From contig CM049309.1 in NCBI GenBank assembly GCA_026874595.1, positions 73,640,426-73,704,425 of the forward strand: 64,000 nucleotides of DNA, written 5' to 3'. Positions 47,993 through 61,148 of the stretch are shown here, piece by piece (position 1 is the first letter of the stretch; each line of letters begins with the position of its first letter). Source of the stretch: Sipunculus nudus (lineage: Eukaryota; Annelida; Sipuncula; Golfingiida; Sipunculidae). Below the pieces are notes generated by a model. The model was not told where the DNA came from, made no database searches, and worked only from the letters and a program-made list of their open reading frames with translations. The position numbers and the translations under genes are program-made.

Positions 47993-49092
47993 GTATTCTT
48001 ATGTGTTTGTATCGTGTGTTTTACTGGTGTATCACAGTTTCTGTATCAGTTGTTGGGTCTGTAAAACATATCAGAGGTGCACTTTCAGCTCATCTTTTAA
48101 ATGAAAGGCCTGCTGTTTAGTAAATGACACTAGTTTGGTCAGCAGTGTTCTTTGTTGAGCATTAACAGGCCTTTGCTCTAACATAATATACATAGGCAAT
48201 CTGCTCACACAAAACCAATGTATGGAGAGTGTTGCCCTTGGCAACATGTTATAATTTTACGAAAATAGGTGCAATCAAACTTCGCTCTTTCCATTTTTGC
48301 CCTCTGATGGCTTTGGTTATTTGTGGTCCTTTTGTAACTGTAAATAGTTAATGACTTTTCACAGGCAGTCTGTAACTTTGCACTTTGGGACATAATGATC
48401 AATATTGTTTAGATTTTGAATGGTGCAAGCATGTTATGTATGTCAGTTGGTGTGGTTATGCCCCTTACATCACGTATAAAATTGATGGTGGTAGATGTGA
48501 CATTATATATATATGGAAGGTCTATATTTGTGTGGCTAATTTTTATAATATTTATGCAAGGTTTTGTGTATAACCAAGCTTACATTCACTGTACATTGCA
48601 GGTTTGTTTTTATCTGTATTACAGACAAAGTGTTATAACTTAAACTGAATTGAAAAAAAGCTTTGATTAATATGTACATGATTTCCCTAAGCAACAAATT
48701 TTATAGAATTAAAGAAATTAAATTGCAACATTGATAAACTGTGACAGCAATCTGTAAAAAACAACTTAAATAATGCACTGCAATGTGATCTGTGATGCCT
48801 CAAGTCAGAGACACCTCAGGGGGTTCTTCTGTCCTACAGCACAGAGCTTTTCCTTGATCAGGAGACACCCATCAGACTGGATGATTGCTGTAAGGGCGTG
48901 GTTCCTTCAATTGATGTTGTAAGATTAAAGAAAATGGTGCAGTGACTGCGCAGTCAGACTGGTCAAGAAAATGATGTTTAATGACCACACAGTCAGGAAT
49001 CACTGCATGCTGGGGAGAGGTTGGTAAAAAGTGTTATATATAAATTATAAAGCTGCCTGTATTATAAATTTTATAATAAAAATAAAGATCTT
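47993..49092. other. Intron sequence
   Basis: AT-rich; nothing recognised. Confidence 0.6.
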
Positions 49093-49775
49093 ACGCTCCC
49101 GGGCAGGGAAAATCTTGCGCTTCTAAAGAAGCAACTGATTTTCACGTTGCCAGCTTTGACCATTTATGATATATTTAGACATCAGATGGTGGTTTGTTGT
49201 CCGCTGTAAAAAAAAACGTGCGTATGATGTGACAAGCAGCCAACCAGATGCCAATAAACAAACACTCGACAGGCATCCTGGCTCCGCCCATAGCTGCGCT
49301 TCAAGCGCTGCTTGATGAGTTTATGGTCAAATTTTAATTGCTCCTTCTGCATTCACACATCATCGACCGATTCGATTATGACATTATGACTGTGTTAGCG
49401 TAGCCATGTGTCTGTTGTCTGCAGAACTGAAACCAGCCAGCGACGTGTGCACGCAGCCTTTGCTGTTACGTTTCGTTTGAATTACAGCTCACCGGCCGGG
49501 CATCCTATGTGCCCAACCCCCCCAACCATGTCTGGGGCAATTCTCTCTGAGCCTGTGACCTGTTCCGAGGCGATGAGCTGTCAATCAAAACGAAATGAAC
49601 ATGACTGGCTCCGTGTATTTCTCGCTTGGCAGTGTCTTCCAGCACAAGGTCTCACCTGATTGGACAAAAATACAGTGCTCCCCTCTGGTGTAGCAATTCA
49701 GGATACAAGGTCATAACAAACAGCGCTTACGAAATAGATACTAGGCCTATAGTTAAAGAGCTGTGTAAAGAGGGT
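49093..49775 (+). mobile_element. Unclassified 683-bp element with 11-bp target duplication, copy 1
   Basis: The block from ACGCTCCCGGGC to GTAAAGAGGGT is flanked by exact direct repeats ATAAAGATCTT at 49082-49092 and 49776-49786. It is GC-richer than its surroundings and has a small hairpin (GCTTCTAAAGAAGC) near its start. The outermost six bases are near inverse (ACGCTC, GAGGGT), but there is no long inverted repeat and no poly(A) tail. The 9-11-bp duplication suggests a Mutator-like (MULE) group; this is a guess. Confidence 0.7.
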
Positions 49776-50626
49776 ATAAAGATCTTTAACATTTTTTTAT
49801 TACAGTGGGTCAGGAGAAAACTGCACATCTCCATGAACCTATGATTATTCAGACAGTTCATAAAATTTTTATCATTGTTTCTGTTATGATTGGTTTACAT
49901 CAGGGTTGTGAATATATCCTGGAATTAGGCAAGTTTCCCATGGCATTAGGACTTCCCAGGTAATTAGCAGAAACTACCGTGAATAGCATTACAAATGGTC
50001 ACATCTTCCTGAAATATTAAAATAAAAATCCATGACAGGAAAGTAGATGAAGCAGTAGTGACAGTGTTTATTTAAAATTGTGTCTATTTAAGTGTAATTG
50101 TAGAGATTGTACAAATATTTTAAATAACTGAGTTTTGATAAAGTTTTGAATATTCTGTTTATTAGTTAAAAGAAACCTTTTTCCATGATAATAATATAAA
50201 TTTATGATAAATGTTTTTTGGTCATTTCAGTATTCATCTTCTCTTTTATTGGTGATTTTGGCTTTTTTGTTTATACCAATATTTATTTAAGCCCAAAATT
50301 CTGTGATGGAATCACACATTCACAATAATGATTGGTAGGTCCTGATATCACCTGTTGTATCTGGTCAGTAGCCAAATGAAACAATCTCAGCTGTTCAGAA
50401 TCAGTATAAACCAGTATGTTTAGTCTGTATTCCAGTGTTGATCAAGGTGGGCTTGTACCTGGTAATGAAGATTATCAGTTCTGTGTGTAGTGATGTATTG
50501 TAAGCAGGACTTGAGATGCTGAGCTTGGTGCAGCAGCTGGGAGAAGAACAAGGGGCCCAGTGATGAAGGCCTGTCACAGATGTTCAATGATTTCCTCTGT
50601 GATTACAGGGACGGATCCGCAAAGGG
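49776..50626. other. Intron sequence
   Basis: AT-rich; nothing recognised. Confidence 0.6.
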
Positions 50627-50675
50627 CCCCCCCCCCCCCCCCCCCCCCCCCGTGTGTGTGTGTGGGGGGGGGGGG
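50627..50675. repeat. Compound (C)25-(GT)6-(G)12 tract
   Basis: A C25 run, a GT repeat and a G12 run are bounded by AAAGGG and CCTTT. The C and G arms can pair as a hairpin with the GT repeat as loop. Confidence 0.9.
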
Positions 50676-52355
50676 CCTTTGGGGGTTGCAGCTGATAAGG
50701 TTTAAACCATTTCTACTTACTTTTTTAACCTTTTTTTTTGCAGTGTTTCTCTAAAATTTTAAGGATAAAGCCCCTCCTCCCTCCACTTCCTGATGCTGTT
50801 GACCTCTTTCAGGGCGTTGGTCCCTCAGTGTAACAATAAACTCCCCCCTTCCCATATCCTTGATCTGCCCCTGCTTTAAACATCATTTCACCTCTTGTGT
50901 TAGTCCATGAAGCTGAGTGTCCTAGAGTCTGAGCAGTCCTTTATTGGGGTGGCAGGCAGAGCAGAATGTAAGGCAGCCTTCCAGGTTTTAACTTGATAAA
51001 TTGTTGTGTAACAGAAATCATTGGATGTGTCATCATTCATGTTAAATAAAACCAGTGACTAAGCAACAGTTAATAGCTGCTAATGAACTAAGAATTATTA
51101 CAAAAGCTCATTGGCAATTCATTAATTCAAACCTAATGAGCAGTTGATTAGATACAAATGCTGATCAGCTACATTTCAAATGGCCATGTTGAGTTGAATA
51201 CTGTAGAACCATCAGTATTCACCAAGAGATCATTGACTTTGTTTCTTTTACCTTAATGCCAACATAAGGAAGTATTCACACAGGATTCAGTGATCAAATC
51301 TCCCCCCCCCCTGGAACTTGAGTTTAAAATTTTGTTGACTTCTATTGGCCCCAATTTTTATGAGTGTATGAACCCAAAACACTTTTCAACACTAGCTTTT
51401 CAATCTTATCAAATTCTGTCACCAGATCTATGTGCCAGTGCCAGTTCTGTGCTGGCTGACTGACATATTATGTATGGTCTGAAGCCACATCAAAGTGCAG
51501 TGCAGCCCCAAACATTTAAAATTGTTATTATTGAACCCCTACCCCATAAATTGATCTAGTGAATAAAGATGTCTTTCATTTTGTAAAGAATACTAAACTA
51601 GAAATCTACATTCTAAGGAATGCAAGCCGCAGCAATGGTCGGGTCCCTATTGTTGGATGCTCCCAAAACCATGTTAGCATTCACTTATTCAGCCCATATT
51701 CCCAGATTCATTTGTGCATAAGTGACTGTACATTAGTGAATATTCATTGATGACACTCCTGAAGCCGTTTCATGTGATGGATCCATGACAAAATCTGATA
51801 AATTCTTCTTTGTGCCATTCCCAAAATGCCCTGAAAACTTCATGAGATTCCATTCATGATTAATGAGTTATATTGTGAACAAACACACACACCAACATGA
51901 ACGGCGATGAATGTATACCCTCCTGAAAGAGGCAACAATAAATGGTCTTGAGCCAATCCAAAATTCAGAGTTGCCCTAACATTTTATCACTGTAATCATT
52001 GAACCTGTGTCAATTATATGGTAGTTAAGTTAATAATGATATATTCCAGTTGGAAAGAGTATTGAAAAATTTTCCAATCTTTCATCTTGTGTTTTATCTT
52101 CAAGGTGCAGGCTGATATCAGAATATGTCAGTGTATTTGCACCAGTGAGATGTAGGTATAAGGAAAATACTGCACTCTGTTGTGATGTGGAGTGATGTTG
52201 TCAGCATGCAGGTATTTTATGCCTGTATGCTGACTTCATTTTATGTCATGTATGTCTTTATGCAAAGCACTATATGATGATTATATACCTCTGTATATAT
52301 AGTTTTACCAGGTAACTTTTTCAGGTGATAAGCCACATGCAGGAGACTACTAATT
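50676..52355. other. Intron sequence
   Basis: No exon or family-level repeat was recognised; there is a short C run at about 51302. Confidence 0.6.
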
Positions 52356-53533
52356 GTATCCGCCAAAACAGAGTTTTGCGGATACTATGTTTTCAGCTGG
52401 CCGCCGCCGTGTAGGTGTCCGGAGAACTCCTCCGTAACTGCTGGGCAGAATTTTATGAAACCCGGGATTATGTTCGGGTCACATGTGAACTGCTGCGCCC
52501 AGATTTGGTTTTGACCTCTGACCTTTCCTCTGTGCTCTGCGTCTGTTTGTGCGTCTGTTTCCACACATAAACCCACATATCTCGGGAACCGCTTGACCGA
52601 TCTGGAAATTTTTTTTGCACAAATGTAGCCCTTGGAGAGCTTTATAACATACACAAAAAATGGTGGCGCCACCTGCAACCATGTTTGCACAGTGTCCATC
52701 TGTTCATCTGCCTTGGGTTAAAATCACTCATATCTATGCAGTGGTTTTACTAATTCACCTGAAATTCGGCATGCGTATACATCCTGGATAGCTTTTCTGA
52801 TTTTATGACAGGTGGCGCCACCTACATTCACGTTTACGCTGCAGACATCCAAGCTCATATCTCGGGAACCGTTTGACCGATTGGGGGTAAAATTTTGCAT
52901 GTGTATAGATCTCACATAGCTCTTTATCATATGCAAAACTGGTGGCGCCACCTGCAGCCATTTTTGCACAGCTCCCGTCTATTTGTCTGCCATGGGATAA
53001 AATCACTCATATCTCGGCAGTGGTTTGACATATCTGCCTAAAATTTTGCAGGTTTATACATCCCCGACAGCTGTCTTGATTTTATGACAGGTGGCGCCAC
53101 CTACATTCTAGTTTATGCAGCAGACATCCAAGCTCATATCTTGGGAACCGTTTGACCGATTGGGCCAAAGTTTTGCATGTGTATAGTTCTCACATAGCTC
53201 TTTATCATACGCAAAACTGGTGGCGCCACCTGCAACCATTTTTGCACAGCATCCATCTTTTTATCTGCCTAGGGCTAAAATCACTCGTATACATGTAGTG
53301 GTTTGACTTATCTGCCTTAAATTTTGCATATGTATACAATTACAACTTGGACGGCTTCCTGGATGTCGTGGTAGGTGGCGCAACCTACATACACAATTTG
53401 GCTGCAGACATCCATGCTAATATGCAACACTTCACTCTATTTTCCCTTGCCACTCAATCCATGCCTCACTTCACCCGTTCCACTCTGATTTAGGCGGATA
53501 CACGTAGTCGCTTGTCGACTACCCGTATTCTAG
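52356..53533 (+). mobile_element. Helitron-like family A, copy 4, 1178 bp, both ends intact
   Basis: The 5' end GTATCCGCCAAAAC forms a hairpin with GTTTTGCGGATAC. Near the 3' end GGCGGATAC (inverse of the 5' nine bases) precedes a hairpin, GTAGTCGCTTGTCGACTAC, and CCGTATTCTAG. T flanks both sides. The palindrome GGTGGCGCCACC centres satellite units at 52662, 52811, 52941, 53090 and 53219 with alternating 149/129-base spacing, plus a variant at 53374. This is the clearest copy of the family. Confidence 0.85.
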
Positions 53534-56500
53534 TTTGTGAATGACTTCAATTTCTAAAAATATTAACTTTTATTCCATTTCATGCAAAAGTTTTTTAAAT
53601 GTCCATCTTAATTGGTTATCCATCAAATTAATTCCCCTGTTCAATTTTCTGCAAAATCTGTGTAAAGTTACTTAGGTTAAAGGTCATATAACATAGTAAG
53701 CAATTATGCAATTTAGGGTTTGTTCTTCAAGTTGCCAGTTCTAACAGTTTTAAGAGTTAAATATAGTATGTAATATGATAGCATGTTATGTACCTCTGGT
53801 TACAACTTCTTAAGTGGAAAACTACATGCCCCCTTTATAAATTCAGGAATGTCCTAAAACAACAAGCTGCTTTCCATTCTCTTGGCATGGTATGTATATT
53901 TTATAATAGGACTGTTGTGTAATACAATTTTCAAATTGACTAAGAGTTATGGCTGACATTAGCAGGGAGTATATAACTTATTTGAACTTATTATCACATG
54001 GATAAAACCTGTGTACTTTGTCATTGTTCTATAATGTTGAGTGTGACTTGTAAGCAGGTGTGTCAATAAGGTGTTATTTGGATTAGAAGTGCATTTAGGT
54101 TAGTAATGTTTGTATTGTGGATTACTGCTCCTACATTTCAGATATGACATAATACATAATGATCTCTTCTGTTAAGAGAAAGGAATTAGATGGGCACAGT
54201 AAGGTCAGGTACAGTGAAAAAATATTGAAAATCTTTGTCACAGGCTTAGTTTAATCTTTAAGAAATGGCAGTTCCTTTGGTCAATATTAACTTTGCTTAC
54301 AGTGTGGATAGAGCAAGTTTGATAATATTTAACATTGGAATACCCTTTTATAGCTCTGTTGTAACCATAAACAAAAATAAAACAGTGCAGTGTTGATTGC
54401 AGCATTCAACCACCATGAACAGTTTACAGTAATAGACAAAGAGTAGACTAACACACAAAAAAAAATAACAACATATAAACATAATTGATTAATTAATTAT
54501 GCAGTCTGTGATAATAAGTGCTGTTGCCAACAAATCAAGTGCAGATTTAAAGAATAAAAATAAAAAGTTGGTAACCTCATTTCATTTCTGTTAAAGGGCG
54601 CTAATGTGTTAATCCAAGGTATGATGTCAGGTCATATGTGAAGACTTGAAATGCATACCTTTGACACAATATATTATATATGTAAATTGAGCTTTGGCAA
54701 AAAATCATCTGTCAGATAAAATATCTTCAGTATACAATGAAGAGGGCCTGCCGAGATTGTTTCAGACACATAGATTTCTTTTTATAACACCATTGGAGAA
54801 CGTTTAATGATAGGTAACAATACAGTACACTTGCTGTGGTGTTGACTACAAATAAGATGGCATCCTTTGAAACTTGTTCAGTGAGGGACCCTGTGTATGT
54901 GAGGTTCAGGGCATTCTTGCGGTGTGAAAAGATGTGATTGACCTAGATACCGGGGTGACATGCGAGCCTGTGTGTCAGGCAGTGTTCACTAAGTGATAAT
55001 AAAAACACCCACCTTGCCCAGCTTTAAATAGCCTGACACCGCATTCCATCATCCAACTCATACTTTCAGTTTGTGCATGAATTATAGAGATATTCACTAT
55101 TCTAAATCAGTGAACTGATTATAACCAGATGCTTTGCACATTTTAGTTATAATAGTTATACCTTTGTTATTAAATGCAATATTAATGTGGGCTACAGGTA
55201 TTTGACATATTTTTCCTCTGCATGTGTCATGCATGCATGGACTTGCAGTACATTTATATTATTTTCCTGATGGATAATTATTAATAATTATTTTCCTTAT
55301 TTATAATGGTGCATATGGAAACAAATGTTCTTTTTTAGTCTCAAACATTTTAATATGATGTAGATCCATATTTTCTGACACTATTACACACATATATATA
55401 TACACACTCTTCACTAATGCCTTGCCCTTCATGCTGTATTAAAGGCTGATGAAAGCAAACATTTATAGGTACACTTATACTTTATACATACCACCTATAG
55501 GCTATGGACCTACCCTTGGTAAAAATGTTTAGATAAAATGTAACGTCAATTTAACAGAATTATAACATAAGTAATTTCTGTGGGATATCGGCATGAGGAC
55601 ACAGGATGAAGTATTACAGATGGGTGTACAGATAGACTGATAGTTGATTGACAGATACAGAGATAAGAGGGTAATGATTAACTGCATGAGGTTTAGCTGA
55701 TGATAGTGGAGGAAGGGGTTAAATGGGGTGCTGATAGGATGAGGGGTAGGGGGTAAAAGGAGGAGACAGGCATCAGATGAAAGACAGTGGTAAACAAAGA
55801 TAACAGTACACTTTTTGTAGGCAAGTGGGACAGTTTATAACCCAGGGAAGGGCTGTCCAGACAGAGAGGTCAAAAAAGGTCCAAGGTCAGCAGTCACCAG
55901 AGGTTAAAGTTCATGAATGAAGGATCACAGAGAGAGATGTTCCATATAAGACATGTCTGCCCTGGTCAAACAGTGATGTATTAGCTTTGACTTGCAGCTT
56001 GACACCTGCAACACTGTGGACAAACCTGTCAAGTACAGCAGGTCACCTTTGCTGTAAGCATCACTTTACCAGCACCACTGACCTGCTTTACCTGCCACAA
56101 TGAACTGCACTTGCTGCAAGTGTCATCAGTGCTTAAAATTATGACTTAGCAGTGTACACATGACCGTCACATTCTGGATGACCAAGTGCTCTGCTATGCT
56201 GCTCTCTGGATCCTTACTTTTAATACTGTTGGATTCATAATTTATGACAAAGGATCTACTATTAGCATACAAGAGTAGAAGCTAATGTCCACAGACCTGA
56301 AAGGCGAGATTTCCTTTCATTTTAATAACTTAATTTCATTGAAATATTCAGTGTCAAAATTCATGGGGCATATGTTGCCAATTTATTAAATTTGATATGC
56401 AGGATCCATTTGATTTGTATATTTATCTTATAACAGTATCCTCCTTTGTCCATGATTCACACTGGTATCATAATTACAAAAGACTTAGGCTTTATATGAC

Positions 56501-56570
56501 AAATTCAAAAGAATCGTACTACTATTCATCAGTTTGGGTGTGGACACAGAGCATCATCTGGCTTCACCTT
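53534..56570. other. Intron sequence
   Basis: AT-rich, with a short TATA repeat near 55391. No exon is supported. Confidence 0.6.
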
Positions 56571-57267
56571 ACACTCTTTACACAGCGCTTTAACTATAGG
56601 CCTACTCCCTTTATTGTAAGCGCTGTTTGTTATGACCCTGTATCCTAAATTGCTACACCAGAGGGGAGCACTGTATTTTTGTCCAAAAAGATGAGACCTT
56701 GTGCTGAAAGACACAGCCAAGCGAGGAATACACGGAGCCAATCATGTTCATTTTGTTTTGAGTGACAGCTTATCACCCCGGTAACCGTCTGAAAAGGCCA
56801 CAGGCTCAGAGAGAATTGCCCCAGACATGGTTGGCTGAGGGCCTTGGGCACATAGAATGCCCGGCCGGTGAGTTTTAATTCAAACGAAACATAACAACAA
56901 AGGCTGCGTGCACACCTCGCTGGCTGGTTTCAGTTCTAGAGACAACAGATACATGGCTATGCTAACACAGTCATAATGTCATAATCGATTCGGTCAATGA
57001 TGGGAGAATACAGAGGGAGCAATTAAAATTTGACTGTAAACTCTCATCAAGCGGCGCTTGAAGCACAGCTATGGGTGGAGCCAGGATGCCTGTCGAGTGT
57101 TTGTTTATTGGGATCTGGTTGGCTGCTTGTCACATCAAATGCACATTTTTTTCAGCGGACAACAAACCGCCATCTGGTGTCTAAATATATCATAAATGGT
57201 CAAAGCTGGCAGCGTGAAAATCAGTTGCTTCTTTAGAAGCGCAAGATTTCCGCTGCCCCGTGAGCGT
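56571..57267 (-). mobile_element. Unclassified 697-bp element with 11-bp target duplication, copy 2 (inverted)
   Basis: The reverse complement matches 49093-49775 throughout, about 88% by eye. Flanks read on the minus strand are AAGGGGAAGCT and AAGGTGAAGCC, an 11-bp duplication with two changes. The two copies are inverted relative to each other, 6.8 kb apart. Confidence 0.7.
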
Positions 57268-60200
57268 AGCTTCCCCTTGGCCCATATGGGTTCAACCACC
57301 ACCAAACTCTCCACAGACAGATTCCTGCCTTGGTATTGTCCTCAAAGTAGCTTCTGTCATATTTCTGTTCCCTTGTCAAACCCTTGCTGGTTCCTTCAGA
57401 ATTCCTTCAGGCATACTGCAATGTGTATGATATATTTATTGGTCCTGGAGCTCATGTTTTGACTCATATATTCATGTTTATCTGTTAGATTAGGCTCTGT
57501 ATGTTTCTTGAATTTTAATTTAGCAGAATGAAGTGTGTGGAGGTTTAACAACATTATTTTACCAGACACAAGCAGCCATAAATCCTCTACAGAGGGTGGT
57601 CTCCACAAGGGGTTTGCCTCCAGGTCTGCACATGTTTTACTTAATGAGCTGGACTGTTTGGCTTCAGCGGTCCATCTCTGTGCAAATCGAGCTGTTGTAA
57701 TTAAAATGTCATGAAGTGCCAGTCTGCCTTGTCTGGGTAGCACCTGACTTCTGTAGCATCGATAAAGAAGATGACCAAAAACCTGAAATCAAGCATCCAT
57801 TTGCTCCACTAATTAAATACCAGGCACATGTCCATCAAGGGATTAGTTTTATTATAATGCAATGTGGTTAAATAATGTGGTTCTCAAAAGACTTGGAATT
57901 TATACATCTGCTGGTTGACACAAGGCTGAATGACTCAGATAAGTATAATAATGAAATCAGATATCTAATAGAAGTCTACTAAAGAACTGTATATCAACAT
58001 CTGGTACGATACTACTCTGAGCCATCATGCAAAGTTCTACCAAAGGCTGTGATATTTGATCATAATACAAGAAACTATCTAACTGCAGTATTTATATATC
58101 TTTTAATAAATGTGGCAAAAATATTTTAACCAGATATGTGGCCTGAAAACATCAAGACCTCAAACTGATTTGGTAAGTATCATATTGCAACCAGGCACAA
58201 AAACTTCAGATTTGGGATTCAAATACAACAATATAGACAGAAAGCAGAGAACTAAATCCTCCAATAATTTTGGGACCTGAACCAAGCAAATATAAGAGAG
58301 AGAGACAGTGGTGATAGGATATTCATGACCTGAGACATCGGAAGATATTCTGAGGCATTTGAGTTATGCTGCAGCACAATCAAATACCTTGATAAAATCT
58401 ATTGGACTTTGGGTCTAGTCTGATGTACTCTGTAACCTGCAGAGCAGCCCCTGCACGCTGTGATGTTCCTTCATGAAGTGTTGATACACCTGTCTTAGCA
58501 AAGTGTATGCATGTGTTCAGACTATCTGTACTTAATGATAACAATCATGATATTACCCTTGCACAGGTTAAATTGGCCATCAATAATTGATCTAAATAGC
58601 TGTTGTCTGAGACCAAGTGTTCCATTTTGATGGCCAAGGGGCTTCACTGGGCAGTTTGAATGTATGTCTGTTATTGCGAATAACGGCACACACAGTGTCT
58701 CATTGCAACTATTACATATGTCCATGGTCACAGATTTGTTTCTTGATACAGCAGATGTTAGCCCTACATTAGCTTTGTGATGTCACAAACATGATGTGTA
58801 CTTCATCTCTTCTTATTAGTATATGATCTGTTTGACAAAAATTCTACAAACATTTATATTGTATTGATTATAATTGCAGAATTTTCATATATACATAAAT
58901 GATCGTTCTTCTTGCTATTAAACCAGCAGTCACAACATCAGGCCTATTCGTCCAGCCGGCACCTGTGGTTATATGTAGAAAGCTGAATGGTAAACAAAAA
59001 TATCAGGAAGTAGTTACCAAGCAGGCAGGTTTGTCAGCTATCTGAGCCAAGTTCAGCATATTATAGCCTATAACTATGCATTTTGCCTGCAGCAGAGATA
59101 TAACACATACTTCAGGCTCAGAATACCACATGTTTACACGCAGCTTGTGTCATAATATGACTCTCTGATTATAGTTCTTCAGTCTCAGGGACATAAACAA
59201 TGATTACAATAGTTACCACTGCAGAACAGCTGTTGGATGACTGCTAACAAGCAAGCTGCATGAGTTGTCACAGACTGCTGTGGCTGTACCAGCACTGGGC
59301 TGTGCTGGGCCAGTTTGTGGCCAGGTATTCAGGTGCTTCTAGAGTCAGGTGCAGCTAAGAGCATTTGCTCACAGTGTTAGGACATTTAGATAATGGGAAT
59401 TAACCTCATGCATAGAGGCCACTGTCAAGAGCCCATCATAGCACTGTTTCCTGACTGTGAATGAACCATTCTTAACTTTGCTAAGGAGGGAATGTTTTCA
59501 CCAGTATTTGATTATTCTGTCAGAGAGGCTATGTTTGCATCAGTGTTTGATAACTGTAATTGAGGTCTTGCTTCTTTAGAGTTTATTTACTCAGTCTGGA
59601 AGGTTGTATTTTCACTAGTGTTTGTTGACTTTGTCAAAGAGGTCATGTTTTCACCAGTGTTTGTTGGCTTTCTCAAGGTTACGTTTTCAACATCTTTTGT
59701 TAACTGTCAAGAGGGATATGTTTCATTGGTGTTTGTTTGTATCTCAGCAGAATTACAAAAAATGTTACTCTTATAATAGGAAACCAGGTTTGGTAATAGG
59801 TCTTATGCAGAAGATTGTCATATTTCAGATTTGATCATGATCATTCCATAATTGTTTCCTTTTGCTTACTTCATTCATGGTAGATGGTGTGCTGACATGT
59901 CCATGATTATTCATGAAGTGGGTATAAAATCTATGATTTGACCGTGTCATTCTTTGTGATACGCAATAAGAGAAATAGTGGCACTGACTTCTGTAAAAGG
60001 ACACTAATTATTAGGAAGGCATAATTTCTAAATATAGTGCCATTCATGCTAATGAAAGTAAATATAGGACAACATTGACTAATGAATTGAAGTTTAAATA
60101 TTAGCCTCCACCTGTTGACACCATTAATATTTTACATTACAGTGTTATTGCTAGTAAAAAAAACATGGTAAAAATGACATTTTTTTAACATCATAAAGTT

Positions 60201-61079
60201 TTAAGTGTCCTGAAAAAGGAATTTGTGTTATTTGTTACATGTTGGTGATAATAGGGGACATTCAGTGCCCCTTAGCTTTCACTATCACTTGGTGCTCGTT
60301 ATATCCAGTATCAAGACATATCCCTTAATTGCATTAAATAAATCTTGAGATAAAATGTGTATAATGCTATATGAACAATATTACATGATGCATAGCAAAC
60401 AGTGCTTTATGATTTGTCATTAGTAACACAGGTATGGTGCCTCTGACATCAGGGCTGATGATGTTTAACAGGTCTGTAATACAGAATCGAGAAGTTCTTA
60501 TTCCTTAAACAGTAATGCAATCAGATGAAAAGTAAAAGATTGTGGTTCAAGGAGACCCATGTTGTGAACCATACACTTTCTGTTATTTCTAGTATCACTT
60601 TCTGTCATATCTATGTCTACCACTGCCAAACAGGTTATGTTTTCAGCTGTGTCTGTTTGTTGGTTGGTTTGTTTTGTCTTTATTATGTAAAAAAAATACT
60701 CAACAGATTCACAAAATTTGTTTGAAAGGATAGGAAAATGTGGGACATAGGGCAGGAAAACCCCATTAGATTTAGATGTAGATCAAGTTAAAAAGACAGA
60801 TCCTATAAGATTGTATAACCCTGCCCAGAGGATGGTGGTACACTGGACTGTTTGGCCTTGGCAGAGGTCTATGTGCTCCATTGAATGCCATTCTAGTTTC
60901 AGCAGACTAGAATACATCTGACATTGCTGCACTGTGTTTTCTATTACTGATGTTTCTTGCACCTCACAGTTTGCTATATTTGTAAAGTCCTTTATATATT
61001 TTGTTTTATAAATATCCAGGTATCTGTTACATTCTGCAGTTCCTGACAAATATTCAGTGTGTACCTTTTCTCGTTTCAG
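57268..61079. other. Intron sequence
   Basis: Includes a GC-richer part at 57400-57750 with a 115-codon minus-strand ORF that has no recognisable domain. The stretch ends in the acceptor TTTTCTCGTTTCAG at 61079. Confidence 0.5.
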
Positions 61080-61148
61080 ACAAACAGGTGAATGGAGAAG
61101 TCCAAAGCCAAACTCTTGGTCGACAGAAAGGAAAATCAGTGGTTGAAG
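61080..61148 (+). CDS. Shared internal exon of the alternative-first-exon gene
   Basis: A 69-base exon with acceptor TCTCGTTTCAG and donor GAAG|GTAGGA, phase 1 at both ends. It encodes (D/N)KQVNGEVQSQTLGRQKGKSV followed by VE and one base. The frame fits all three upstream candidate first exons. The sequence is polar and basic, with no recognised domain, so it is probably a disordered linker before the main body of the protein to the right of the window. Confidence 0.6.

Noticed and set aside
49408-49844. Similar short ORFs in the two inverted copies (SAPLWCSNSGY-like peptides)
   Set aside because: The shared peptide follows from DNA similarity of the repeat; frames are short and differ in their limits between copies.
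55787-55800. ATGAAAGACAGTG|GTAAAC as a further phase-1 first exon
   Set aside because: Only four codons, a weak donor and no leader-like context.
57396-57743. 115-codon minus-strand ORF
   Set aside because: No recognised domain and no second copy; it could be a repeat fragment but cannot be supported.
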